A DNA stretch of 64,000 bases from Bacillus solitudinis (GCF_002797395.1 NZ_KZ454943.1:4070838-4134837), one strand, 5' to 3'. Positions 32,816 to 41,709 are shown, counted from the stretch's first letter. Notes: generated from the sequence alone by a model not told the origin. Numbers and translations: made by a program.

Positions 32816-33388
32816 ATGCACCACTCTTACTGCAAGCACAGCAAAGGAAAAGTATCGTACTTGGAAAGTCCCGAACGAAGAAAACAATTCTCCCCGGAAC
32901 AACTGCTGAACATGATTCCTTTAAAAGAAACGGACAGCATATTGGACTTTGGTGCTGGAACAGGTTATTTTTCCATCCCTGCAGCGAAAAGGATCAAGGG
33001 CAGCGTATACGCCCTGGATATCGACGCTGCCATGCTGGAAATAATAAAGGAGAAAGCCTTGGAGGAACAGCTCACGAATATTGTCCCGGTGCAGGGAAGT
33101 ATGGAGGCACTTCCTTTATCTGATGGCTCTATCGATATGATCATTGCTTCTCTGGTACTGCATGAAATTCAGCCGCTGGTACCGCTGTTACAGGAAATGA
33201 AAAATGTACTGAAAAAAGAAGGCTATCTAATCTGTCTGGAACTTGAACCAAAAGGAAGTTCCGAGAAAGCACCGAGAATTACCTTGGAAGGAATGGAGCG
33301 GGAAATGAAAGAAGCAGGATTGCAGGTAACAGAGAAATTTTTCCCGGCGGAATCTCTATACATGCTCGTTGCACAGAAGAAGGATTAA
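32816..33388 (+). CDS. Class I SAM-dependent methyltransferase
   Basis: 190 residues. Motif I ILDFGAGTGYFSIPAA (about 42-57), acidic strand end VYALDIDAAML, MEALPLSDGSIDMIIASLVLHEI and VLKKEGYLICLELEP. It begins with a Cys/His-rich HHSYCKHSKGK, seen in metalloid or thiol methyltransferase-like proteins. AAAAGGAGGATCTAT precedes the ATG. It is third in the Rrf2 operon. With a thiol-redox enzyme beside it, methylation of a toxic thiol or metalloid is plausible but not shown. Confidence 0.85.
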   Translation: MHHSYCKHSKGKVSYLESPERRKQFSPEQLLNMIPLKETDSILDFGAGTGYFSIPAAKRIKGSVYALDIDAAMLEIIKEKALEEQLTNIVPVQGSMEALPLSDGSIDMIIASLVLHEIQPLVPLLQEMKNVLKKEGYLICLELEPKGSSEKAPRITLEGMEREMKEAGLQVTEKFFPAESLYMLVAQKKD

Positions 33389-33504
33389 CCGGATTAATTT
33401 TTCGTTTGATTAAAGACATTAAGTGTCTCTAAAGTATTTAATTGATTCTTCACTATAGCATCTAGCTTTGATATAAGTATAAAGTTTTAGTTAATAAATT
33501 GATT

Positions 33505-33588
33505 TTATTAAAGGAACGGGTTGCGAATGCTGAACAAGGGTATTCGCTTCTTTTTGTTGAAGTAAAAAGGCAGGATTCTTGAATAAGG
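33505..33588 (+). repeat. Array repeat site, two cores
   Basis: TTATTAAAGGAACGGG, stem TTGCGAATGC / GTATTCGC with loop TGAACAAG, TTCTTTTT, and core 2 GTTGAAGTAAAAAGGCAGG ending CTTGAATAAGG. Confidence 0.8.
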
Positions 33589-33636
33589 TCAATTCAATAT
33601 AATAAAGGATACATAACAACAAAAAGAGGGATTAAA

Positions 33637-34101
33637 ATGAATATCGATTTTTTAATAAACCATCCCGACAAAATAACAGAAGTTTCTGTTATGATTTATA
33701 AAGAATTTGTAGTAAAAACGGGTAGTGGGATGAAGTTTGAAGAGGTTGTTAAACATTTTTCAAATACGAGGGACAATACATTTCCAATAACACTCGTTGC
33801 ACGAGAGAACGGGAAATGTTTAGGTACTGTTTCGATAGTTGAAAACGATTTAAAGATAAGGAGTATGTATAAACCTTGGCTTGCATCTCTATACACGAAA
33901 CCTGAGTATCGCAGTAAAGGTATAGGACAAAAGTTAGTAGCAAAAACAATAGGTGTAGTTAAAGAATTAGGATTTAAGGAACTCTATTTAAGAACGGAAG
34001 ATACGTCTGACTATTATAGAAATAGAGGTTGGACTTATGTTGAAACTGTTTCTGATGATAAATACGAAAAAATTGATGTATTTAAAATGAAGTGTATTTG
34101 A
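33637..34101 (+). CDS. GNAT N-acetyltransferase
   Basis: 154 residues. TLVARENGKCLGTVSIVE, WLASLYTKPEYRSKGIGQKLVAKTIGVVKELG (CoA loop RSKGIG) and LYLRTEDTSDYYRNRGWTYVE define a compact GNAT. AAAGAGGGATTAAA precedes the ATG. The acceptor is unknown. Confidence 0.87.
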   Translation: MNIDFLINHPDKITEVSVMIYKEFVVKTGSGMKFEEVVKHFSNTRDNTFPITLVARENGKCLGTVSIVENDLKIRSMYKPWLASLYTKPEYRSKGIGQKLVAKTIGVVKELGFKELYLRTEDTSDYYRNRGWTYVETVSDDKYEKIDVFKMKCI

Positions 34102-34119
34102 TTTTATAAAAAATGCCTA

Positions 34120-34216
34120 TTGTGAACAATTGCACTTAAAGTAACGGTGAGCAATCTTTCAAGAAGAAATTGCTCTTTTCTTATTGAAGCAAAGGGTAGT
34201 TTAGTGCAATAAGAAG
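34120..34216 (+). repeat. Array repeat site, two cores
   Basis: GTGAACAATTGCACTTAAAG, TAACGGTGAGC, stem GAGCAATC / AATTGCTC with loop TTCAAGAAG and TTTTC, and core 2 TTGAAGCAAAGGGTAG ending GTGCAATAAGAAG. Confidence 0.82.
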
Positions 34217-34287
34217 TGATTCTTAATATTCATTTTGAAACAGATGCGAATTAAAGTTCGTCTTATAATTTAAGGGGGATAAATAAT

Positions 34288-34848
34288 ATGAAGAAAATTC
34301 ATTTTGGAAGTTTAATCGTTGTTTTATTATTGTCATTATTAGGGTGTCAGCAAAATGTAGCATTATCGAATGATCTTAATTCAAAAAAGGGTATAGAAGG
34401 TTTTGTTGAACCTGAACCATCAGATTGGGTGAAATATACAAAGCCTGTAAGAGAGTATATGTATCATAGAACTCAAGCAGTGATAAATAATGATATAAAT
34501 ATTCTCTGGGAAACATACCCCGAATTAAAAGAGAATATTGACCGTGAAACAGGAGTTAATGTAGAGAAAAATGAGGTTGAATCCTTAAATCAAGGATTTG
34601 ACTTGGTGGATGCCAATTACAATATTGAAAGTTATGAACGAATTAAAGTGAACGTAATAAATGATAATGAAGTAATAGTCCTGCTTCACGGAAACATTGT
34701 TTATTTGACAAATGATTTCGATGAATCTGGTGGCGAATATTTAATGAAAGTCTTCTTAAAACAGAAAGATAATCAATGGACCGTGGTAAAAACTGATGAA
34801 TACACTTTACCTGAATACAAAGAATGGTTACAAGAAAAAAATCATTAA
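34288..34848 (+). CDS. Lipoprotein of unknown function, NTF2-like body
   Basis: 186 residues. MKKIHFGSLIVVLLLSLLGC is a lipoprotein signal (lipobox LLGC). The mature part has a helix VREYMYHRTQAVINNDINILWETYPELKE and strands IKVNVINDNEVIVLLHGNIVYL and MKVFLKQKDNQWTVVKTDEYTLPEY, as in NTF2-like or DUF-type extracytoplasmic proteins. TTAAGGGGGATAAATA precedes the ATG. Outer face of the membrane. Confidence 0.75.
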   Translation: MKKIHFGSLIVVLLLSLLGCQQNVALSNDLNSKKGIEGFVEPEPSDWVKYTKPVREYMYHRTQAVINNDINILWETYPELKENIDRETGVNVEKNEVESLNQGFDLVDANYNIESYERIKVNVINDNEVIVLLHGNIVYLTNDFDESGGEYLMKVFLKQKDNQWTVVKTDEYTLPEYKEWLQEKNH

Positions 34849-34850
34849 TT

Positions 34851-34930
34851 CTTTATTAAACGAACCGGTGCGATTGCTCAATAAGGGTAATGGCTTCTTG
34901 TACTAAAGAGTCGGGTTTGTGGAACAAGAA
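34851..34930 (+). repeat. Array repeat site, two cores
   Basis: TTTATTAAACGAACCGGTGC, stem GATTG / TAATG with loop CTCAATAAG, and core 2 TGTACTAAAGAGTCGGG ending GTGGAACAAG. Confidence 0.78.
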
Positions 34931-34939
34931 AATTCATTT

Positions 34940-34962
34940 AGAACCCCTTTTAATGGGGTTCT
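34940..34962. terminator. Intrinsic terminator
   Basis: AGAACCCC / GGGGTTCT stem with a short T-rich loop. The following 34966-35090 contains only a short frame without support. Confidence 0.55.
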
Positions 34963-35138
34963 AAGCACTTAAGGCGTTCCTCCTACAATGCCGTTTCCGT
35001 TTGGCGGTGTTGGAAAAACCACAGTTGGAGAAGTAGTTAGTGGCTCACAACAGTCAGGTCTTGCTACAATAAATATTTAAAAGTACTAAAGAGTTAGAGA
35101 GAAAATCTCCAACCCTTTAAGTAAAGGTCTCTTTCAGA

Positions 35139-35375
35139 TTAGTAGTCGTAATTATTATCATAGGGGTAGTAGTCATCTCTACAACGGCGTACCCATCTAC
35201 ATTCACGAACCCAACGACAGCGTGGTGGTCGAGGGGGATAAGGGGGATAATAAGGCGGCTGTCCATAGAACTGTCCCTCGAGTTGCCCAAAACGCTGTTG
35301 TCCATTTAAAGAATCAAGGTAATAAAATTGTTGTAGTTCGTTAGAATTCATTTGGGGTTGGTTATGGTAATTCAA
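35139..35375 (-). CDS. Small Tyr/Pro- and Arg/Trp-rich protein
   Basis: 78 residues from TTG 35375 (GAGAGGAGAGA upstream). A Gln/Asn-rich start is followed by PPYYPPYPPRPPR, then CRWVRECRWVRRCRDD and a final YYPYDNNYDY. Three Cys lie in a short Arg/Trp repeat. It resembles the tail of the protein at 15595 and, like it, lies on the minus strand. It may be a spore-coat or surface protein; the function is unknown. Confidence 0.55.
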   Translation of the reverse strand: MNYHNQPQMNSNELQQFYYLDSLNGQQRFGQLEGQFYGQPPYYPPYPPRPPRCRWVRECRWVRRCRDDYYPYDNNYDY

Positions 35376-35540
35376 TAAAATCTCTCCTCTCTAATAAGTT
35401 CACTATACATCAACACTATATGTTTAAATAATGAAATTAAGTGGACTTATACCCAGAAAACGAGCCTGATTTTAGGTGAATAAACTAAAAAAGATCTTTA
35501 GGTAAACATAATGATAAGAGTAAAAAGGTTAACGCTCTTT

Positions 35541-35584
35541 TTGTGAAATTACTGAACGAACGAGGCAGTTTAGCAAAATAGTAG
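35541..35584 (+). repeat. Array repeat site, single core
   Basis: TGTGAAATTACTGAACGAAC, GAGGCAG, then TTTAGCAAAATAGTAG. Confidence 0.7.
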
Positions 35585-35607
35585 AATTTAAATTCATTAG
35601 AGAACTT

Positions 35608-35715
35608 GTTGGTTTGCACGTATATACCTGTAATATTCTCATGTTGTGTTTCTAGTAAAGCTCACGTAGCGGGTGAACGGTTTAGTTGACGGGAACTAAG
35701 TCCAAAGAGTGCGTA
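35608..35715 (-). mobile_element. IS110 relic (copy D) keeping its guide loop
   Basis: It joins a piece of the transposase gene (TACCTGTAATATTCTCATG, compare 3061-3080) to the non-coding leader (GGGTGAACGGTTTAGTTGAC). The candidate target-loop strands are GTTTAGTTGAC and AAAGAGTGCG around GGGAACTAAGTCC. Read as bridge-RNA guides they give CAACTAAAGAGTGCG, one base from the core CAACTAAAGGGTGCG at 14778. Confidence 0.6.
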
Positions 35716-35732
35716 TCTTGAAGGAGTGTAGA

Positions 35733-36437
35733 ATGCAGAAAATAATGTTTTTATCTCTTTTAACAATGTTTTTAATGTTTTCTATACCTCAAATTAATGT
35801 TTTAGCTGGTAAGAATTCATCTATTCCAGCAGGGGCAAAAGAATATGCAGAGAACAAATTTTATGAAATTGTCATTGATATGGTTGATGATGAAGAGGCA
35901 GAACATTATGGGTTTATGAGCGATTCAAAAGATATCAGGTTTGGAGAGCTACATGAAACGTATACGTTATCTCAAGAATTCATAGCGAAAAATGACAAAT
36001 TAAATAATTTAAATGACGGTGTTATAAAAACAAATGAATGGATTTCAGTAATTTATCAAGATGACCAACCTGTGAATGTAATTGGAGTATACGAGAGGGA
36101 AGACGGGGAATTTGAATTATCTGTATTCGGATACGGAAAGGATTTAGCTTTTGAACTAGATTCTATCCAAAACGGTTCATTAAAGTTAATTTATGAGATG
36201 CCTATAGATGCATGGTATTGGTTTAACAATGGAAAAGTTCAACCTGTTAATGATTCTGCTAAACAGTCCATAAATTCTGAATATAACTTAGAAGAATTTA
36301 GACAGCTTATTCAAGAACGATATAAAGATTCACAGAAAAAATCATTACTGTTACCTTTAGTTGTTGTATCAAGTATGTTGCTGATTTCTTTATATGTGTT
36401 TAAAAGAAAAAGACAACATAATAGAAATGCTAAATAA
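35733..36437 (+). CDS. Secreted, C-terminally anchored protein of unknown function
   Basis: 234 residues from ATG 35733 (AAGGAGTGTAGA upstream; an in-frame GTG at 35709 lies in IS110 relic sequence). A signal peptide KIMFLSLLTMFLMFSIPQINVLAG is followed by an acidic external domain of about 180 residues, a single membrane span LLLPLVVVSSMLLISLYVF and a basic tail KRKRQHNRNAK. The tail points into the cytoplasm. No family is recognised. Confidence 0.65.
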   Translation: MQKIMFLSLLTMFLMFSIPQINVLAGKNSSIPAGAKEYAENKFYEIVIDMVDDEEAEHYGFMSDSKDIRFGELHETYTLSQEFIAKNDKLNNLNDGVIKTNEWISVIYQDDQPVNVIGVYEREDGEFELSVFGYGKDLAFELDSIQNGSLKLIYEMPIDAWYWFNNGKVQPVNDSAKQSINSEYNLEEFRQLIQERYKDSQKKSLLLPLVVVSSMLLISLYVFKRKRQHNRNAK

Positions 36438-36451
36438 ATCTAATAATCTTT

Positions 36452-36487
36452 GAAACCTCGATAAATAACATTGAGGTTCTTTTTTTG
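36452..36487 (+). terminator. Intrinsic terminator
   Basis: GAAACCTC / TGAGGTTC stem then seven T. Confidence 0.75.
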
Positions 36488-36609
36488 GGGCGAAAACCTA
36501 AGACGATAGTGGCGACCTTACAGAAGTGAAATAATAGAACGAAATCCCAAGCATTTCAATGTATAAAAGTAAAAGGACCAACCACAGTACTATCAAATCT
36601 TAGAGATAT

Positions 36610-36700
36610 TTATCGGGTGTGTTGCTCCAAGAAGAGTTAACGTATTCTTGTAGAAGGGATTCCACTAAAGGGAAGGTTATTGGCAGAAGACTTTCTTTAA
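36610..36700 (+). repeat. Degenerate array repeat site
   Basis: TTATCGGGTGTGTTGCTCC with CAAGAAG, then TCCACTAAAGGGAAGG, TTATTGGCAGAAG. It is the last recognisable site before the chromosome-like part. Confidence 0.45.
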
Positions 36701-36785
36701 AAAATATATATCCAAAAAAAGGAACACGTAAAATTAATTAGAAGTAATGAAGAGTAAAAAAGTATTCTCGAAGGAGATGGGGTTT

Positions 36786-37148
36786 ATGAATGAACAGCTG
36801 CAAGAAAAATTAGTAGAAAGGATTGATGCAGTATTCCTTCCTGTAAAAAATCTTAAAAAATCGTTGTCTTGGTATCAGGAGATATTTGGCTTTAAATTAA
36901 GATGGGAAAATGAGAGAATGTGTGGTCTCTCGATTGCACCAAATTGTGGATTTCACCTTGTCCAAATTTCGGATTTTCAACCTATTGATAAATACACGCC
37001 TTTTAATTATGTTGTTAAAGACGTAGAAAAAGTCAGAAAAAAACTAATAGAAAAAAATGTAATTGTATCAGATTTAAGGGGTGGAGAACCTAAACGTTTT
37101 GATTTGACCGACATAAATGGAAATATGATAAGTGTCATAGAATTATAA
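36786..37148 (+). CDS. VOC (glyoxalase/bleomycin resistance) family protein
   Basis: 120 residues from ATG 36786 (GAAGGAGATGG upstream; an ATG at 36747 is poorly placed). RIDAVFLPVKNLKKSLSWYQEIFGFKLRW opens the first beta-alpha-beta-beta-beta unit. FNYVVKDVEKVRKKLIEKNV and FDLTDINGNMISVIEL form the second. Metal ligands expected at the first strand (H/Q) and the end (E) are only partly present (final Glu in ISVIEL). It may be a dioxygenase-like or drug-binding protein. Confidence 0.82.
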   Translation: MNEQLQEKLVERIDAVFLPVKNLKKSLSWYQEIFGFKLRWENERMCGLSIAPNCGFHLVQISDFQPIDKYTPFNYVVKDVEKVRKKLIEKNVIVSDLRGGEPKRFDLTDINGNMISVIEL

Positions 37149-37190
37149 AAATGATATATAACGATTTGATTTAATAAGGAGCAAAGTTTT

Positions 37191-37301
37191 TTGATAATTA
37201 ATCCGAATAAACGCCTTTGTGCAGCAAGAAATATCACATTCACTGTCCTAAAGGAAAATGAGCATTGGATACGATTACTCTCAAAAGATTTTTATCGGTG
37301 A
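37191..37301 (+). CDS. Possible small protein, 36 residues
   Basis: TTG 37191 after AAGGAGCAAAG encodes INPNKRLCAARNITFTVLKENEHWIRLLSKDFYR. Reasonable composition and ribosome site, no family. A terminator hairpin follows at 37351-37379. Confidence 0.35.
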   Translation: MIINPNKRLCAARNITFTVLKENEHWIRLLSKDFYR

Positions 37302-37350
37302 AAATTGGTCCTAGGCAACGTTTCGTAACAAAAAAAATTGACAACTAACA

Positions 37351-37379
37351 AAAGCCTTTCTATTTAAGAAGGGTTTTTT
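37351..37379 (+). terminator. Intrinsic terminator
   Basis: AAAGCCTTTCT / AGAAGGGTTTTTT stem and T-run. Confidence 0.6.
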
Positions 37380-37448
37380 ATATTTCTAAGACCTTATGAT
37401 ACTACGTCAAGAAAATGGACACATTGAATTATGAGTTTCTTTTTGCAC

Positions 37449-37690
37449 CTACTGGCTCCGCTTGCTGCTCACTACAATGTTAAGGGACGTAACCCTTGAA
37501 TGTACCGGTATTTTTAAGATGCATTTTTTCTTTAAAGTGTGCATGCTTTTTATATTCGAGCGGTAAATCACATCATGAAACGACTCAATGCATTCATTAT
37601 CATAACAGTTACCCTTTCGAATCATGCTTGTAGAGATGCCGTACTGTCTTAACACTTGTTGATAATCTTTGATAGCATATGGACTTCCGC
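37449..37690 (-). pseudogene. IS3-family transposase fragment
   Basis: The minus strand reads QQVLRQYGISTSMIRKGNCYDNECIESFHDVIYRSNI. The RKGxCYDNxxxExFH block is the last catalytic part of IS3/IS150 OrfB integrase domains. Both ends are missing. Confidence 0.8.
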
Positions 37691-37889
37691 TGACAAAAAG
37701 ACGGAAAGGCCTGGTTTATGGTTAATGTTTTAATGCTGTAATTACTAAATCATTTGTCATTCCCTCGCCCATAACTCGGATAAATCGATAGGTTATTCTT
37801 TGAATTTTTTTACTTTTAAGATATGTTTTTAATAAAGGTTACATACTATATGTTATTATTATAGTTAAGTAACTATATTGAGGTGTATT

Positions 37890-38450
37890 ATGGAATATGT
37901 AGAACCTATAAAGAAGGTTGAGACCATAGATAAAATAAAAGCCATCCTTAAAAAAAGGTCACATAGAGACTATGTGTTGTTCGTATTTGGAATTAATACA
38001 GGAATTCTTATAAGCCATTTACTCAGAATTAAAGTAAGTGATGTTTATGATGGTCAAAATGTAAAAGAGTACTATTATTTGGGAGAACAAAACAGTGGTG
38101 AAATCAAGCCATATTATATAAATAATAAAGTAAAATACGCCTTAATTGACTACGTAACGAAAGCTGAATTACTAACAACAGACTATCTTTTCAAATCAAA
38201 GAAAAACAACGAGCCAATAACTCGACAGCAAGCCTATCGAATTATAAATAATGTTGCTAGAGAAGTTGGTATTTCCGAAAAAATAGGGACGCATACTTTA
38301 AGAAAAACATTCGGATACCATGCATACCAAAAAGGGATAGCGATTTCATTGTTACAATCTGTTTTTAATCACCACACTCGTGCTGAGACATTACGGTATA
38401 TCGGGATAGAAAGAGATAATTTCGAGGTTAAAATTGATGTTAACTTATAA
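37890..38450 (+). CDS. Short tyrosine recombinase lacking catalytic Arg I
   Basis: 186 residues from ATG 37890 (GAGGTGTATT upstream). Only a catalytic domain is present. HTLRKTFGYHAY (HxxR), VFNHHTRAETLRYIGI (second His and Tyr) and KNNEPITRQQAYRII match the short Bacillus integrase group. The block that should read GLRISELL reads GILISHLL, so the first catalytic Arg is missing. It may be inactive, or a partner or regulator of another recombinase. It ends 28 bp before the antiporter gene. Confidence 0.82.
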   Translation: MEYVEPIKKVETIDKIKAILKKRSHRDYVLFVFGINTGILISHLLRIKVSDVYDGQNVKEYYYLGEQNSGEIKPYYINNKVKYALIDYVTKAELLTTDYLFKSKKNNEPITRQQAYRIINNVAREVGISEKIGTHTLRKTFGYHAYQKGIAISLLQSVFNHHTRAETLRYIGIERDNFEVKIDVNL

Positions 38451-38478
38451 TTGACCATTCATGGAGAGGGAGACATAA

Positions 38479-39978
38479 ATGTTAGAACAAATTAACGTTG
38501 ATTATTTTATTTTACTTACCGCATTATTACTAATCATAGGTGTCCTGACAACAAAATTTTCGACTCGTTTGGGAGTTCCTGCTCTAGTTTTATTCTTACT
38601 AGTCGGGATGATTATGGGAAGTGACGGTTTAGGCTTAATCCACTTTAATAACCCTTATTTGGCTCAATTAATTGGTATTCTTGCCTTAGTTGTTATTCTT
38701 TTTGAAGGGGGTTTACAAACAAAGTGGTCATCAGTAAGAGCTGTTGCAACCCCTTCGCTATCGCTTGCAACATTAGGGGTGCTATTAACAACGATGGTTG
38801 TTGCAGTTGCTGCAAAGCTAATATTTGATGTTTCTTGGTTGGAAGGAATGTTATTTGGAGCTATTGTTGGCTCGACTGATGCAGCAGCCATATTTGCTGT
38901 CTTAAAAGGTCAAAATATTCGTGATAGACTTAGTTCAACCCTTGAAGCAGAGTCGGGAACTAATGACCCAATGGCAGTGTTTCTAACCTTATCATTAATT
39001 GAACTGATGACTATCGAGAGTCCATTTTATTTCTTACTAGTGGGTTCCTTTATTTGGCAAATGGGTATGGGACTTTTATTAGGTTTTCTATTTGGGCGTT
39101 TTGCGAGTTATGCTATCAATAAAATTAATTTAGATTCAAGTGGTCTTTATCCGATTTTCGCTCTCGCTTTTGCATTGCTCACCTATAGCCTTTCAGATTT
39201 AATCGGAGCTAGCGGTTTATTGGCTGTTTATATTGCTGCGCTTGTAATTGGTAATGGAGACTTAACTTATCGGCACTCTATATTTAGGTTTAATGAAGGA
39301 TTCGCATGGATGATGCAAATTTTAATGTTCATCATTCTAGGTTTATTGGTATTTCCTTCACAATTTCTATCGTTTGATATTATCGTTAAAGGTCTTTTGC
39401 TTTCGATTATTTTAATTTTTATTGCCCGCCCCGTCGCTGTTTTCCTCTCGACTATAAAAATGGGATTTGGATTAAAGGAAAAAGTCTTTCTTTCTTGGGC
39501 GGGATTAAAAGGTGCAGTCCCTATTGTACTTGCAACATTCCCAATGACAATGGGATTAGAAAATAGTCAGTTGTTTTTCAATGTAGTATTTTTCGTCGTA
39601 TTAACTTCAGCTTTGATTCAAGGTTCAACGATTTCCATTGTTGCTAAAAAATTAGGATTGCATGGTCCAAAGAAAGTTGAAGCCCCTCATACTTTAGAAC
39701 TTGTTTCCATTGGGAAAGCAAATGCAGAAATAATTGAATATGAAGTGAATGAACAGTCTACTATTACTGGTCAAACGTTAAAAGATTTAAATTTTCCTAA
39801 AGATGTTCTAATTAGTGCGATTATCCGCAGAGCTGATTTACTAACCCCACATGGAGATACAATAATAAAAACTGATGATATTCTTTATATTCTTGTATCA
39901 AAAAAAAGAAAAAAGGAATTGAAAAACTTTTTGAATGAACGTAAGGAAGTTTTTAGTCCTTCGGGATTTGAAGAGTAG
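38479..39978 (+). CDS. CPA1-type K+/H+ antiporter (NhaP2/CvrA-like)
   Basis: 499 residues. The membrane part (1-390, about 12-13 spans) has the CPA1 core GAIVGSTDAAAIFAVLKGQN, followed by LEAESGTNDPMAVFLTLSLIE with the ND ion-site pair. A C-terminal TrkA-C domain (about 410-485: EYEVNEQSTITGQTLKDLNFPKDVLISAIIR) is the usual regulatory module that binds nucleotides. It exports K+ (or Na+) for H+. GGAGAGGGAGACATAA precedes the ATG. Confidence 0.9.
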   Translation: MLEQINVDYFILLTALLLIIGVLTTKFSTRLGVPALVLFLLVGMIMGSDGLGLIHFNNPYLAQLIGILALVVILFEGGLQTKWSSVRAVATPSLSLATLGVLLTTMVVAVAAKLIFDVSWLEGMLFGAIVGSTDAAAIFAVLKGQNIRDRLSSTLEAESGTNDPMAVFLTLSLIELMTIESPFYFLLVGSFIWQMGMGLLLGFLFGRFASYAINKINLDSSGLYPIFALAFALLTYSLSDLIGASGLLAVYIAALVIGNGDLTYRHSIFRFNEGFAWMMQILMFIILGLLVFPSQFLSFDIIVKGLLLSIILIFIARPVAVFLSTIKMGFGLKEKVFLSWAGLKGAVPIVLATFPMTMGLENSQLFFNVVFFVVLTSALIQGSTISIVAKKLGLHGPKKVEAPHTLELVSIGKANAEIIEYEVNEQSTITGQTLKDLNFPKDVLISAIIRRADLLTPHGDTIIKTDDILYILVSKKRKKELKNFLNERKEVFSPSGFEE

Positions 39979-40369
39979 AAAAGATAGTCACGTTAGTTAT
40001 TTAACTAACAAATGCTTAAACGAAAGAGTGGGAAGGTATCAGATCGAATTGAAACGGGTTGCGAAGAGCTGCTTCTCTTAACTTTTGTGCCCTTTCGTTT
40101 GCCTATTTCTTTTTCACTCACACTTAAAACAACCTCAGAAGTTGGTAACGATAGCAGCATTACTTTTCTTAGTTCTTCCTTTTATTATATAAAAAATAAA
40201 ATTCTTTCCCCGTAATCTTCTGAACTGAGAATTAATATATGTAAGACTAGTACTAATGTATGGCATTATCGGAACGATGGAAATGCTTTTCTGTAAGTAA
40301 AGTTTTTTGGGGCATTCCCTAAAATAGTGCATAGGATGTTTTTATAAACATTTGAAGGGAATGAAAAAG
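39979..40369 (+). other. Intergenic stretch with a possible repeat relic
   Basis: TTAAACGAAAGAGTG at 40018 and TTGAAACGGGTTGCGAAGAGC near 40048 resemble array cores; nothing else is clear. A 67-codon frame here has no coding features. Confidence 0.3.
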
Positions 40370-40978
40370 ATGTACTATGGTCCATATATGTATCCATATC
40401 AAAATCAAAATCCTAATTATGTTAATGCACCAATGTATAACGATGGAAGACAGTCTGTAAACGGTACTTTTCCTAATCAGACAGAGTTTACACACAGATT
40501 TAATTCTTTTCGCTCTTCCAACGGTGGTGGGAATATGTCGTTAACAGATTATGGATCCAAACCATTTGTCATTGATATCAATGAAGCAACTAAGCAAAAC
40601 AATACGTTTCGAACAGCTTTGTGGACGGGACCACATTTGCAAGTTACTTTAATGAGTCTCCAAGTGGGCGAGGATATTGGTTTGGAAATGCACCCTGATG
40701 TTGATCAGTTCTTACGAGTAGAACAAGGTCAGGGAATGGTGCGTATGGGCGAGAATAAAGCTAATTTAAACTTTGAAAGAAATATCTATGATGATTCGGC
40801 AATCATTATACCCGCTGGAACATGGCACAATCTAACTAATACAGGTAATACTCCGTTAAAACTTTACTCAATATATGCTCCTCCTAACCATCCATTTGGT
40901 ACTGTTCATGTTACCAAAGCAGATGCAATGGCTATGGAAGGAGTACATGATAATGGAAATTCGAGATATATTTGGTAA
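40370..40978 (+). CDS. Cupin-domain protein
   Basis: 203 residues from ATG 40370. A Tyr/Asn-rich leader (YYGPYMYPYQNQNPNYVNAP) precedes a cupin barrel: LQVTLMSLQVGEDIGLEMHPDVDQFLRVEQGQGMV (metal site HxxxxQ...E) and IIIPAGTWHNLTNTGNTPLKLYSIYAPPNHPFGTVH. This protein is widespread in Bacillus; the leader suggests a spore or surface location. An intrinsic terminator lies at 41227. Confidence 0.82.
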   Translation: MYYGPYMYPYQNQNPNYVNAPMYNDGRQSVNGTFPNQTEFTHRFNSFRSSNGGGNMSLTDYGSKPFVIDINEATKQNNTFRTALWTGPHLQVTLMSLQVGEDIGLEMHPDVDQFLRVEQGQGMVRMGENKANLNFERNIYDDSAIIIPAGTWHNLTNTGNTPLKLYSIYAPPNHPFGTVHVTKADAMAMEGVHDNGNSRYIW

Positions 40979-41226
40979 CACTCTAGATGCACGGGTAAAG
41001 TCCACCGGATTTTGGTGAATGAAGGGTTAGAGGGTGTTAAAAGAGGAATACATGCTACACATTCTTCAAGAATTTATTTTAATAGGAGTTCTTGTAGGAA
41101 AAGGTATTCTCCTGAAAAAGCATACGAAACAGTAGATAAAGAAAAATGGGAGCGTGCAGGAGAGTTTATACTTCTTCAGCAAGTAAAAATATAATAGTTA
41201 AGAGAAAGAAATATTTCAAAACTTGT

Positions 41227-41260
41227 AAAGGGTTTTGTCATAGTGACGAAACCCTTTTAT
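41227..41260. terminator. Strong intrinsic terminator
   Basis: AAAGGGTTTTGTCA / TGACGAAACCCTTT stem then TTAT. The 183-bp frame before it (41012-41194) looks like debris of a small gene. Confidence 0.75.
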
Positions 41261-41371
41261 GGCTTCATGATACACACGCCTTTATTAGATTACATATGAG
41301 AAGTTAATACCCGTTTTTTATAAAGATAGTCTTTTTATATAGAGATACTTCAATAAAAACAGTCAATGATT

Positions 41372-41400
41372 GCCCTAACGAAGCATTAGGGTGAACAAGG
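41372..41400 (+). repeat. Isolated array-like core
   Basis: GCCCTAACGAAGCATTAGGG ends TGAACAAGG. Its CCTAAC / TTAGG inverted ends match the core design. It stands outside the main array. The remaining 41401-41700 holds only AT-rich sequence and a broken membrane-like frame. Confidence 0.45.
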
Positions 41401-41709
41401 CACGATCTTTCCTGTTTCATAACTAAATGGGGGAAATTGAGGTCTCTAAGAAAACTTTTCTTGCTACTCCATTAATACTTTTAATTGATTTCCAGTATCC
41501 ATCTTATTTGATTATCAAACAAAGAATTTAAATGGCAAAAATAGATATAAAAAGTCAATATTAATTCATATTAACTTTGGTCTACTCATTGGATTCGTAC
41601 TTTCTTTATTGAGAATTTATTTCTTGTTATAGTGACGTTAATAGCAGCATTTATTTTGTGTTGTTTTTTTATGGGATTTTGACGAAGAAAATCTAACGAG
41701 GTGAGCAAA

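Noticed and set aside
40012-40215. 67-residue plus-strand frame
   Set aside because: No ribosome site, Ser/Leu-rich chance composition, overlaps possible repeat relic.
41012-41194. 60-residue plus-strand frame
   Set aside because: Mixed frames suggest debris of a small gene; no consistent protein and only a weak start.
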